A stretch of DNA of 58,333 nucleotides from Actinomycetota bacterium. GTDB taxonomy: Bacteria; Actinomycetota; Actinomycetes; Mycobacteriales; Mycobacteriaceae. The DNA is taken from positions 1 through 58,333 of the forward strand of contig JAFDWN010000041.1 of assembly GCA_018268465.1 (NCBI GenBank), read 5' to 3'. Made by a program: the position numbers and the translations under genes. Shown here piece by piece: positions 1 through 8,800 of the stretch. The notes beneath the pieces were generated by a model. The model had not been told where the DNA came from. It ran no database searches and saw nothing but the letters and a program-made list of their open reading frames with translations. Positions within the stretch are counted from its first letter, which is position 1. The number at the start of each line of letters is the position of its first letter.

Positions 1-37
1 CCGGTTCATCGGTGGATCGAGGCTTAATCCGCCGGCG

Positions 38-64
38 GTGCGGTCACGGATCGAGTGACCGCAC
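38..64 (-). terminator. Hairpin downstream of the gab operon
   Basis: A perfect 10-bp inverted repeat (38-47 with 55-64) encloses a 7-nt loop just past the gabD stop codon. No T-tract follows, which is common for mycobacterial hairpin terminators. It is inferred to end the minus-strand gabT-gdh-gabD transcript. Confidence 0.5.
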
Positions 65-82
65 GGCCGGCGAACGCGGGCG

Positions 83-1537
83 TCAGTACCCGCCGACGCT
101 GAAGTACTGGGTCTCCTGGAATTCGTGCAGACCGTCGCGCGCACCCTCACGCCCCAGTCCGCTCTGTTTGGTCCCGCCGAAGGGTGCGGACGGGTCGGAC
201 ACCACACCCCGGTTGATTCCGACCATTCCGGCGTCGATGCCGCCGGCGATGCGCAGGGCATCCTGGAGTTTTCCGGCGTAGACATAGGCGGCGAGCCCGT
301 ACTCGGTGTCGTTCACCCAGTCCCGCAGGGTCGCCTCGTCGTCCCACACCACCACGGGGGCGACCGGACCGAAGATCTCCTGGGAGAGGATCTCGGCGTC
401 CGGAGCGACGTCGGTCAGCAGTGTCGGGGCGACGAAATGGCCGCCGTCGGGGATGTCGGCCTGCGCGGCGACGGTGGCCCCCGCGGCGACCGCCCCGTCG
501 ACCAGTGCGCGCACCCCGTCGGCCGCACGCGCGGTGATCAGCGGGCCCACCTGCGAACCGGCGTCGGACGCCGGTCCCACCCTCAGCGCCGCGACGGCGG
601 CGCCGAACTGGGCCACGAACTCGTCGGCCACGTCGGCGTGGACGTAGAAGCGGTTGGCTGCGGTGCAGGCCTGACCGCCGCCGCGGAATTTGGCGATCAT
701 CGCGCCGTCGACCGCCGCACGCACATCGGCGTCGGCCGTGACGACGAACGGTGCGTTACCGCCCAGTTCCATGCTGGTATTGACCACCCGATCGGCGGCC
801 TGCTTGAGCAACACCCGCCCCACACCGGTCGATCCGGTGAACGAGATCGTGCGGATCCTGCTGTCGGCCAACCACGTTCCCACGACGCGGGGGGCATCCG
901 TGGTGGGTACCACGTTGACGACCCCGCCGGGCACGCCGGCCTCGGCGAGCAGACCACAGATGGCCAGCGCGGTCAGCGGCGTCTCGGCGGCGGGTTTGAG
1001 CACGACGGTGCAGCCGGCCGCCAGCGCGGGCGCAATCTTGCGGGTCGCCATCGCGGCGGGGAAGTTCCACGGGGTGACCAGTGCGGCCACTCCCACCGGC
1101 CGGTGGGTGACGATGGTGTGGGCACCCCCTGCCGGGCTCATCCCGTAGGAGCCGCCGGTACGGACGCATTCCTCGGCGTACCAACGGAAGAACTCCGCGG
1201 CATAGGTCACCTCCGCGCGCGCGTCGGCCTGGGACTTGCCGTTCTCGGCGCAGATCAGCGCGGTCAGCCGGGCGGTGTCGGCGACCATGAGATCGAAAGC
1301 GCGCCGCAGGATCTCGGCCCGCTCACGCGGCGAGGTCGCCGACCATTCGCCGAAGGACGCGGCGGCGGCGTCGACGGCGGCGGTCGCCTCCGCCTCGCCG
1401 CCGTCGGACACCTCCGCGATCACCTCGGCCGTCGCGGGGTCCTCCACCACGAACGTGGCGGAGGTGCCCTGCGGATGTCCGCCGATGAGCACGGCGTGTT
1501 TGGGATCCAGGTCGGCGATCAGGTCATGGACGGTCAT
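83..1537 (-). CDS. gabD: Succinate-semialdehyde dehydrogenase (NAD(P)+), aldehyde dehydrogenase family
   Basis: This 484-residue protein has the full length and motifs of the aldehyde dehydrogenase superfamily. They include the TPWNFP substrate/cofactor segment, FTGSTGVG of the Rossmann fold, MELGG with the general-base Glu near residue 257, and GGGQACTAANR with the nucleophilic Cys near 291. EIFGPV and the FGGTKQSGLGREG tail are also present and are typical of the SSADH/GabD branch. The gene lies 16 bp after a glutamate dehydrogenase-like gene, which in turn overlaps gabT. The inferred role is therefore oxidation of succinic semialdehyde, made by GabT from GABA, to succinate in the cytoplasm. 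Assignment to SSADH rather than another aldehyde dehydrogenase rests mainly on gene context. Confidence 0.85.
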   Translation of the reverse strand: MTVHDLIADLDPKHAVLIGGHPQGTSATFVVEDPATAEVIAEVSDGGEAEATAAVDAAAASFGEWSATSPRERAEILRRAFDLMVADTARLTALICAENGKSQADARAEVTYAAEFFRWYAEECVRTGGSYGMSPAGGAHTIVTHRPVGVAALVTPWNFPAAMATRKIAPALAAGCTVVLKPAAETPLTALAICGLLAEAGVPGGVVNVVPTTDAPRVVGTWLADSRIRTISFTGSTGVGRVLLKQAADRVVNTSMELGGNAPFVVTADADVRAAVDGAMIAKFRGGGQACTAANRFYVHADVADEFVAQFGAAVAALRVGPASDAGSQVGPLITARAADGVRALVDGAVAAGATVAAQADIPDGGHFVAPTLLTDVAPDAEILSQEIFGPVAPVVVWDDEATLRDWVNDTEYGLAAYVYAGKLQDALRIAGGIDAGMVGINRGVVSDPSAPFGGTKQSGLGREGARDGLHEFQETQYFSVGGY

Positions 1538-1553
1538 CGCGATCTCCTCGGGG

Positions 1554-2822
1554 TTACGGGTAGAGCCCGCGCAGCTGCGCGGCCTGGGCGACTCGCTCGA
1601 CCGCCAGGCAGGTCGCGGCGGTGCGCAACGGCAGGTCGAGTTTGGTGGCGTGTGCGTTGACGTGATCCCACGCGGTCAGCATGCGTTCGGCCAGCCGGGT
1701 CTCGACCTCGTCGGCGCGCCACCAGTACGCCTGGTTGGCCTGCACCCACTCGAAGTACGACACGATGACACCGCCGGCGTTGGCCAGGATGTCGGGGACG
1801 ACGAGCCGTCCCGCGCGGTTGAGGATGTCGTCGGCTTCCGGGGTGGTGGGGCCATTGGCGCCTTCGACGATCACCGCGGCACGTACCCGGTGCGCGTTGC
1901 CGCCGTGGATGACTCCCTCCACGGCCGCGGGCACCAGCAGGTCGACGTCGGTCTGCAGCAGGTCCTCGTTGCCGATCGGGTCGGCGGCGGCGTAGCCGAC
2001 CACCGAGCCGGTCGCCTCCACATGGGCTTCCAGCGCCGGAATGTCGAGTCCGCAGGCCGCGGCGACGGCACCGTACTGGTCGGATACGGCGACGACCCGC
2101 ACCCCGGCGTCGAAGAGGAACCGCGCGGTGTGGCGGCCCACTTTGCCGAAGCCCTGTACGGCGGCGGTGGCGCCTTCGGGCTGGATGCCCCGGTGGCGCA
2201 TCGCCGCCAGGGCGACGTGCACGACGCCGCGCGAGGTCGCGGTGGCGCGGCCGAGTGAGCCGCCGAGGCTGACCGGCTTGCCGGTGCTCACGCCCAGGAC
2301 GGTGTGGCCGTGCTGCACCGAGAAGGTGTCCATCATCCAGGCCATGGTCTGTTCGTCGGTGCCGACATCGGGTGCGGGGATGTCGCGTTCCGGGCCGATG
2401 AGCGGACTGATCTCGCTGGTGTAGCGGCGGGTGACTCGCTCCAGTTCGGTCGCGCTGTACTGGCGGGGATCGATGCGCACTCCGCCCTTCGCGCCGCCGT
2501 ACGGTACGTCGAGCAATGCGCACTTCCAGGTCATCCACATGGCCAGGGCCCGCACCTCGTCGAGGGTGACGTCGGGTGAGTAGCGCAGCCCGCCCTTGGC
2601 CGGACCGCGAGACACGTTGTGCTGCACGCGGTGTCCGATCAGCAGCTCGATCTCACCATTGTCGCGGCGCAGCGGGATCCCGACGGTGACTTCGCGGCGC
2701 GGGGTGGCCAGCATCTGGTAGACACCGTCGTCGTAGCCGAGAATCGTTGTCGCCTCCCGCAATTGGGCGCGGGCGTCATCGAGTGGTCCGCTCTGGACCG
2801 GGATGTCGGTGGTGATGGTCAT
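1554..2822 (-). CDS. Glu/Leu/Phe/Val dehydrogenase (glutamate dehydrogenase-like)
   Basis: The protein has 422 residues, the usual length of the hexameric NAD(P)-dependent glutamate dehydrogenase family. Visible motifs are KGGLRYSP (substrate-binding Lys), PYGGAKGGV (the catalytic Lys motif), PAPDVGTDEQTM, VQGFGKVG (dinucleotide-binding glycine loop) and EGANGPTTPEA. It would interconvert glutamate, or another amino acid, with its 2-oxo acid. Its ATG overlaps the gabT stop in an ATGA arrangement, so the two are translationally coupled, and gabD follows after 16 bp. In this operon it could recycle the glutamate formed by GabT from 2-oxoglutarate back to 2-oxoglutarate. Substrate specificity cannot be fixed from sequence alone. 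Confidence 0.85.
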   Translation of the reverse strand: MTITTDIPVQSGPLDDARAQLREATTILGYDDGVYQMLATPRREVTVGIPLRRDNGEIELLIGHRVQHNVSRGPAKGGLRYSPDVTLDEVRALAMWMTWKCALLDVPYGGAKGGVRIDPRQYSATELERVTRRYTSEISPLIGPERDIPAPDVGTDEQTMAWMMDTFSVQHGHTVLGVSTGKPVSLGGSLGRATATSRGVVHVALAAMRHRGIQPEGATAAVQGFGKVGRHTARFLFDAGVRVVAVSDQYGAVAAACGLDIPALEAHVEATGSVVGYAAADPIGNEDLLQTDVDLLVPAAVEGVIHGGNAHRVRAAVIVEGANGPTTPEADDILNRAGRLVVPDILANAGGVIVSYFEWVQANQAYWWRADEVETRLAERMLTAWDHVNAHATKLDLPLRTAATCLAVERVAQAAQLRGLYP

Positions 2823-4165
2823 CGGATCTCCTGGAAGGTGCGGTCGAGGATGTCGAGTCCTTCGGCCAGCAGGTGGTCGGGCATGGTCAGCGGGGGCAGG
2901 AAGCGCAGCACGTTGCCGTAGGTGCCGCAGGTCAGCACGATGAGACCCTGCGCGTGGGCGGCGGCGGCGATACGCGACGTCAATGCCGGATCGGGTTCGG
3001 TGGTGCCCGGTGTCACGAGTTCGACGGCGATCATGGCGCCGCGGCCCCGGACGTCGCCGATGCGCTGATCACGCTCCTGCAGCGCGGTCAGACGCTGGGT
3101 CATGACCGCGCCGATTTCCCGGGCCCTGGCGATCAGGCCGTCGGAATGGATCGTGTCGATTACCGCCAGCGCGGCCGCGCAGGCGAGCGGATTGCCGCCG
3201 TAGGTGCCGCCGAGCCCGCCGACGTGGGCCGACTCCATGATCTCGGCCCGTCCGGTGACCGCCGAGAGCGGCAGGCCGCCGGCGATGCCCTTGGCCGACA
3301 CCAGCAGATCGGGCACAACACCCTCATGATCACAGGCGAACATCGCGCCGGTGCGGGCAAACCCGGTCTGGACCTCGTCGGCGATGAACACGACGCCGAC
3401 GCTGCGGCACCAGTCTGCCAGTGTGGCAAGGAATCCCGGAGCGGGGACGATGAATCCGCCCTCGCCCTGAATCGGTTCGATCACCACGGCGGCCAGGTTG
3501 TCCGCGCCGACCTGCTTGTCGATCAGCTGAATCGCCCGCCGGGCGGCGCCAGGACCGTCGAGGCCGCCGTCGCGGAACGGGAAGGACATCGGCGCGCGGT
3601 AGACCTCGGGCGCGAACGGGCCGAAGCCGCTCTTGTAGGGCTGGCTCTTGGCCGTCATGGACATGGTCAGGTTCGTGCGGCCGTGGTAGGCGTGGTCGAA
3701 CGCCACGACGGCCTGGCGGCGGGTGTGCGCGCGGGCGATCTTCACCGCGTTCTCCACGGCTTCGGCGCCGGAGTTGAACAGCACGGTGCGTTTGTCGTGG
3801 TCGCCGGGTGTGGCGGCGTTGAGCGCCTCGGCCACCCGGACATATCCCTCGTAGGGCGTCACCATGAAACAGGTGTGCGTGAACGCCGCCACCTGTTCGG
3901 TCACGGCGTCCACCACCGCGGGTGCGCTGTTGCCGACGGTGGTCACGGCGATGCCGGAGCCGAAGTCGATCAGCGAGTTGCCGTCGGCGTCGACGACGAC
4001 ACCGCCGCCGGCGGCGACGACGTAGACGGGCAGGGTGGTGCCCACGCCGCGCGGTACCGCAGCGGTCTTGCGGGCATGAAGCCGTTGTGACTCCGGGCCG
4101 GGGATGGCGGTGAGCAGCCGACGTTCCTGGTCGATGCGCGGGCCGATGCTCGTGCTCGTGGTCAA
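2819..4165 (-). CDS. gabT: 4-aminobutyrate aminotransferase (class III PLP aminotransferase)
   Basis: Class III aminotransferase motifs are plain. They are FNSGAEAVENAVKIAR (PLP phosphate binding), DHAYHGRTNLTM, EPIQGEGG, FIADEVQTGFARTG (PLP-binding Asp) and SAKGIAGGLPLSAVTGR with the Schiff-base Lys. The GLGGTYGGNPLACAAALAVI segment is typical of GabT. A start at TTG 4165 was chosen because GGAGG lies 5 nt upstream and residues match the family from that point, giving 448 residues; longer frames run into the divergent regulator's promoter region. The reaction is GABA plus 2-oxoglutarate to succinic semialdehyde plus glutamate. It is the first gene of the gab operon, divergent from a PucR regulator. 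Confidence 0.85.
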   Translation of the reverse strand: MTTSTSIGPRIDQERRLLTAIPGPESQRLHARKTAAVPRGVGTTLPVYVVAAGGGVVVDADGNSLIDFGSGIAVTTVGNSAPAVVDAVTEQVAAFTHTCFMVTPYEGYVRVAEALNAATPGDHDKRTVLFNSGAEAVENAVKIARAHTRRQAVVAFDHAYHGRTNLTMSMTAKSQPYKSGFGPFAPEVYRAPMSFPFRDGGLDGPGAARRAIQLIDKQVGADNLAAVVIEPIQGEGGFIVPAPGFLATLADWCRSVGVVFIADEVQTGFARTGAMFACDHEGVVPDLLVSAKGIAGGLPLSAVTGRAEIMESAHVGGLGGTYGGNPLACAAALAVIDTIHSDGLIARAREIGAVMTQRLTALQERDQRIGDVRGRGAMIAVELVTPGTTEPDPALTSRIAAAAHAQGLIVLTCGTYGNVLRFLPPLTMPDHLLAEGLDILDRTFQEIR

Positions 4166-4280
4166 GGGAACCTCCAAATACTTGCGGGCGGTGATAGCCG
4201 AAACGGTAGAGGTCCGACCGACGCCGGGGCAGGGCAAGAACGCACATGTCAAACACGGTTGGTTGTGCAAAACTGTCATC

Positions 4281-5753
4281 ATGGTGACCGTCGGAGCCGT
4301 ACTGGCCGACAAGGAACTCTCGCTCGTCCCCGTCTTCCTGCCCCACCCGGATATCGAGGTGAGGTGGGTCGCGACCAGCGAATTACCCGATCCCGCGCCG
4401 TTCTTCGAGGGGGGCGAGATCCTGCTGACGACGGGCCTGCAAACAGCGGACTGGGATCGCGAGTGGGACGGCTACGTGCGCAGCCTGGTCGATGCCGGGA
4501 TCGTGGGGATCGGCATCGGAACGGGTCTGACGTTCGCCAGTCCGCCGACCGGGCTGGTCGCCGCGTGCCGGTCCAACGACGTCAATCTGTTCGAGGTTCC
4601 GCACGGCATCCCGTTTGTGGCGATCAGCCACCGCACGTCGCAGATGCTGGCGGCCCAGCGGGAGGAAGCCGCCCGCCGGGCGTTGAGCTACCAGCGCAAG
4701 CTCACCGCGGCGGCGGCGACACCCAACGCCGAACTCGCCGTCATGGAAGCCCTTGCGCGCATCCTGGAGGGCGCCGTCGCGATCCTCGGTGCGGACGGGC
4801 ATGTGGTGCTCGGCGCGGTCGGGGAGCGGCGGGCCGAACTCGACCAGGCGGCCCTCGGACCCGAGGTGGTGCGGCTGCGCGACCGCGGCTCCCGTTCGGC
4901 AACGACACTGTCGGACGCCACGGGGACCACGGTCCTGCAACCGCTCGGTGTGTCGGGGCGGTCGTCGTTTCTCGCCGCGACGGGACCCAGCCGACTCTCC
5001 GATGCGCAACGCAGCGCGATCACCACCGCCGTCGCGCTGCTCGGCCTCATCGAGGAGCAGGCCCGCAGCGCCGCCGCCACCCGCAGGCGGCTGCGCTCGC
5101 GCGCCGTCGAGCTGGCACTCGCCGGCGATGCCCGCACGTCACAGCTGCTGCTCGACGTCGAGCCGGGAGCCCCCGAGATCCCGAAGGAGCTGCGAATCGT
5201 GTTGGCTGCGGGCGAGACCGAAAGCCTCACCGCGGCAGTGGAATCGCTGGCAGAGGCGCAGGTGATCGCCGCTGAGCACAACGACAGGCTGTGTGCCATC
5301 GCCCCGGCGGAGCAGGCGGTGACCCTTTCGTCGGAGCTCGCGGGCAACGGTCTTCTCGTCGGGGTCGGCAACACGGCCGGCGCCGCGGAGGCCGGGGTCA
5401 GCTACCGCACCGCCGCGCTGGCCCTGGCGCAGGCGACCCCGGCCATCCCGGTGATCACCTGGGACCGGGTGGTCGCCCAGGGGCCGTTGGGTCTCATCGA
5501 CCCGCAGGGCGCGCGGGCGTTCGCGACCGGCTTCCTCGGCGGCCTCGACGAGGACCAACTCGACACCCTGCGATGCTTCCTGCGCCACCATGGTTCGCGC
5601 CTCAAAGTGGCCGAAGAGCTCGGTCTGCACCGCAACACCGTGCGTAACCGGCTCGATGCGATCGAGGCCGGGCTCCCGGGTTCGCTCGACGATCCGCAGA
5701 CACGGGTCAGTGCGTGGATCGCGCTGCAGTCGCTGCCCGAGCGTGCGCGGTGA
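4281..5753 (+). CDS. PucR-family transcriptional regulator, probable GABA operon regulator
   Basis: The N-terminal part resembles the PucR ligand-sensing domain, with the pattern EVRWVATSELPDPAPFFEGG followed by EILLTTG. The C-terminus carries the PucR/CdaR helix-turn-helix: LRCFLRHHGSRLKVAEELGL then HRNTVRNRLDAIE. ATG 4281 (490 residues) is preferred over an upstream in-frame ATG because homology starts there. The gene is divergent from gabT with 115 bp between the starts, so it most likely controls the gab operon and itself. Activator or repressor action and the inducer, presumably GABA or a derived amino acid, are inference. Confidence 0.8.
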   Translation: MVTVGAVLADKELSLVPVFLPHPDIEVRWVATSELPDPAPFFEGGEILLTTGLQTADWDREWDGYVRSLVDAGIVGIGIGTGLTFASPPTGLVAACRSNDVNLFEVPHGIPFVAISHRTSQMLAAQREEAARRALSYQRKLTAAAATPNAELAVMEALARILEGAVAILGADGHVVLGAVGERRAELDQAALGPEVVRLRDRGSRSATTLSDATGTTVLQPLGVSGRSSFLAATGPSRLSDAQRSAITTAVALLGLIEEQARSAAATRRRLRSRAVELALAGDARTSQLLLDVEPGAPEIPKELRIVLAAGETESLTAAVESLAEAQVIAAEHNDRLCAIAPAEQAVTLSSELAGNGLLVGVGNTAGAAEAGVSYRTAALALAQATPAIPVITWDRVVAQGPLGLIDPQGARAFATGFLGGLDEDQLDTLRCFLRHHGSRLKVAEELGLHRNTVRNRLDAIEAGLPGSLDDPQTRVSAWIALQSLPERAR

Positions 5754-5817
5754 TTCGCCGACCAACCGGGGTGTTGGGTACTCAGGTGGGTCGGGTGCGT
5801 CCGTCGGCGCAATTGGG

Positions 5818-5829
5818 GTAGCTCGCTAC
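5818..5829 (+). promoter_or_regulatory. Palindromic box GTAG-CTCG-CTAC before the TIR-STAND-WD40 gene
   Basis: GTAG and CTAC arms flank 4 nt. Exactly 25 nt later is GAACAT (5855-5860), a -10-like hexamer 6 nt before ATG 5867, which implies a leaderless mRNA. The flank AATTG.GGTAG..CGCTACTC is repeated at 10114-10134 before the next gene. The same box and spacing occur at 10121, 46628, 48237 and 53880. Function is inferred. Confidence 0.5.
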
Positions 5830-5866
5830 TCTGCCGGCGTCGGACGCAATACGCGAACATCGGGAC

Positions 5867-8800
5867 ATGTCGCGGGTGTTCTTAAGCTACTCCCGCCGCG
5901 ACAAGGCCGCGGCGCAGGCGTTGAAGACCTGGCTCGAGCAGAACCTGCCGGGCTTGGACGGTGAGATCTTCCTCGATTCCGATCCCGAGACGGGGATCGT
6001 CGCGGGGACACGGTGGAAGGAAGCGTTGCGGCGGGCCAACGACCGCTGTGAAGCCGTCATCTGCCTGCTCTCGGCGCAGTGGGATGCCTCGCACGAATGC
6101 AAGACCGAGTACCGCAATGCAGAGGACCGCGGCAAGCCGATTTTCCCGGTCCGGCTGGAGGAGGCCGCCGGGGGTGAGATCACCGGCGAATGGGAACGTT
6201 GCGACCTCTTCGGCCCCGGCCCGATGACAGCGATCACCGTCAGCGGCGCCGATGAACCCGTGCTCTTTCTCACCTCGGGCCTGCGGCGGCTATACAAGGG
6301 CCTGCTGGCCATCGGGATTGCGCCGGACACCTTTCCCTGGCCCCCGCACGATGACCCCGACCGTTCGCCCTACCGCGGATGGCAGCCGCTGGAGCCAGCC
6401 GATGCCGCGATCTACTTCGGCCGTGATGTGCAGATCAACCGGGCGTTGACCACGATCCGTGCGTCGCGCAGCTCCGGGGAGCACCGTATGTTCGTGGTGC
6501 TCGGACCGTCCGGGGTCGGCAAGTCGTCATTTCTGCGCGCCGGGCTGCTGCCACGATTGCAGCGCGACGATCGCCACTTCGTGCCGATGGAAATCGTTCG
6601 GCCACAACGGCAACCGCTGACCGGTGAGCACGGCTTGGCCCGATCCGTGCACGATCTGCGTGCCCGGCTCGGCTTACCTCAGCCGGCACTGGGCACGATC
6701 AAGTCGGGCATCGCGGATGCCGACGCGGTGCGCGGCTGGCTCATCGAGGCCCAGCGGGCGGCGGTGGACCGACTCCTGGACGCCGGCGACGTGCGGACGC
6801 CACCGACGATCGTGCTCCCCGTCGACCAGGCCGAGGAGTTGTTCGGCGCCGATGCGGGAACGGAGACCGACCCGTTCCTGGCGGTAATTGCAGGTTTGCT
6901 TGCACAGGAGCCCTCGGAGCTGCAGTTCATGGTGATCGTGACCATTCGTACCGACCGCTACGAGCTCTTCCAGACCGCGCCGCGACTGGCCGCGGTGGAC
7001 CCGTACCCGTTCGACGACCTCAAGCCGATGCCACCGGATCGCTACCGCGAAGTGATCTGCGGACCTGCCGCCCGGGCGGAGAGCGCCGGCAGGCCGGTGG
7101 CGTGGGCGCCCGAATTGGTCGACCGGCTGCTGACGGATTGTGCGGCGGGCGCCGACGCGCTGCCGTTGCTGTCTCTCACGCTGGCCAGACTCCACGAGGA
7201 CTACGGCGACGGCGACATCACCGTGGCGGAATATGAGGCGATCGGCGGGATGCGGCGGGTGATCGAGACGGAGATCGACACGATCTTGTCCGTACCCGCC
7301 GAGCTTCGCCGCAATGACCTGGACATTCTCCACGGCGCATTCATTCCCTGGCTTGCCACGATCAATCCGGCGAACGACCAGCCGATGCGGCGCCCTGCCC
7401 GGTATTTCGACCTGCCCGCGGACTGCCACCAGCTGATCGACAAGCTGGTCGCCAGACGATTGCTGGTCAAGGGTGAGCGAAACGGCGACGTCGTCGTCGA
7501 GGTCGCGCTGGAAAGCCTGCTGCGCCAATGGGACATCATGGCGGCGTGGCTGCAGGCCGAGTCCGCCGACCTCAAGCACACCGACTCCGTCGAGCAGGCG
7601 GCCCGGGCGTGGGACGACAACGATCGCCACAGCGATTGGCTGCTGGAGGGGGGACGCCTCGCCGAGGCAGAAGCCCTTGCCGCCAAACCAGGTTTCCGCG
7701 ACCGGCTCAACACAGCCCGCGAATTCCTGTTGGCTTCGCGTCAGCGCGAAGACCGCCGCGCCGAGGAGGCGGTGCGTTCCGCCCGCGAACGGCAGCAGGC
7801 CGCCGAAGACATGGCCGCAGCGGCGCGCCGATACTCGCGCAGGCTGGTCAGCTTCCTCTTGGTGACCGTGGTGTTCGCCGCGGCCGCAGGAGTGGGGATG
7901 TTCGTCGCGGTGCGGGCGTACCGGGATGCGACCGCGCAGAGGTTGATCGCCGAATCGCGCAACATGCTGGAGGACGGAGCGGACGCGTCCATGTTGCAGC
8001 AGCTCCTGGCCGGCCGTAATCTGTCGGCTTCGCCCCGTGACGCGGAGTTCTACCCGATGGTTGCGAACGCCGCCAGCACCTGGAAGATCATGGCCAATCC
8101 GTCGCGGCCGGAAGGGCATGGCCTGGTGCCGGTCCAGAGTGTCGCCGTGAGTCGCGACGGAGCTCACATCGCCTCGGGGAGCAACGATCACACGGTGCGA
8201 TTGTGGAATGCCCGTACCGGGGCGCTCGAGCGGTCGATCGACGTCGGGGGAGCGGGGGCAGTGTGGAGTCTGGCGTTCAGCGCCGACGGTGCCCGCATCG
8301 TTTCGGGAAGTGAAGATGGGCGGATGCAAGTGTGGGACGCCGCCGCCGGCGACCGCATCGGTGTTCCCATGCAACACCCGTCGAGGGTGACCGGTATCTC
8401 CCTCAACGCCGACGGAACGAGGATCGCGACGGGCGGTGAGGACGGTGTGCGCATCTGGAACGCCGGTGGAGGTGCATACACCCGCGTCGGTGATCCCGGC
8501 ACGCTGGTGCGCGCCGTGTCCTTCAGTCCGACCGCGTCCGTGGTGGCGTCGGGCGACGAAGGCTCGGCCGTGCGGCTGTGGGACGCCGACGGCGGCGGCA
8601 TGGTCGCCGAGTCGCTCGCGGGCGACGCTCCGGTCATGAGTCTGGCGTTCAGCGGCGACGGATCCCGGCTCGCGGTGGCCCGAATCGACGGGACGATCGC
8701 GATTCTCGACGGGCGCACGTTGGAGACCATGGTCGAGCCCTTCCTCGCGCATCCCACCATCGTGCAGAGCGTGGCGTTCAGTCCCGACGGTTCCCGAATC

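Noticed and set aside
125-1660. Long plus-strand frames antisense to gabD and, similarly, to the NRPS, ABC and WD40 genes
   Set aside because: High-GC shadow frames with Arg/Gly/Pro-rich translations, no domains and no ribosome sites.
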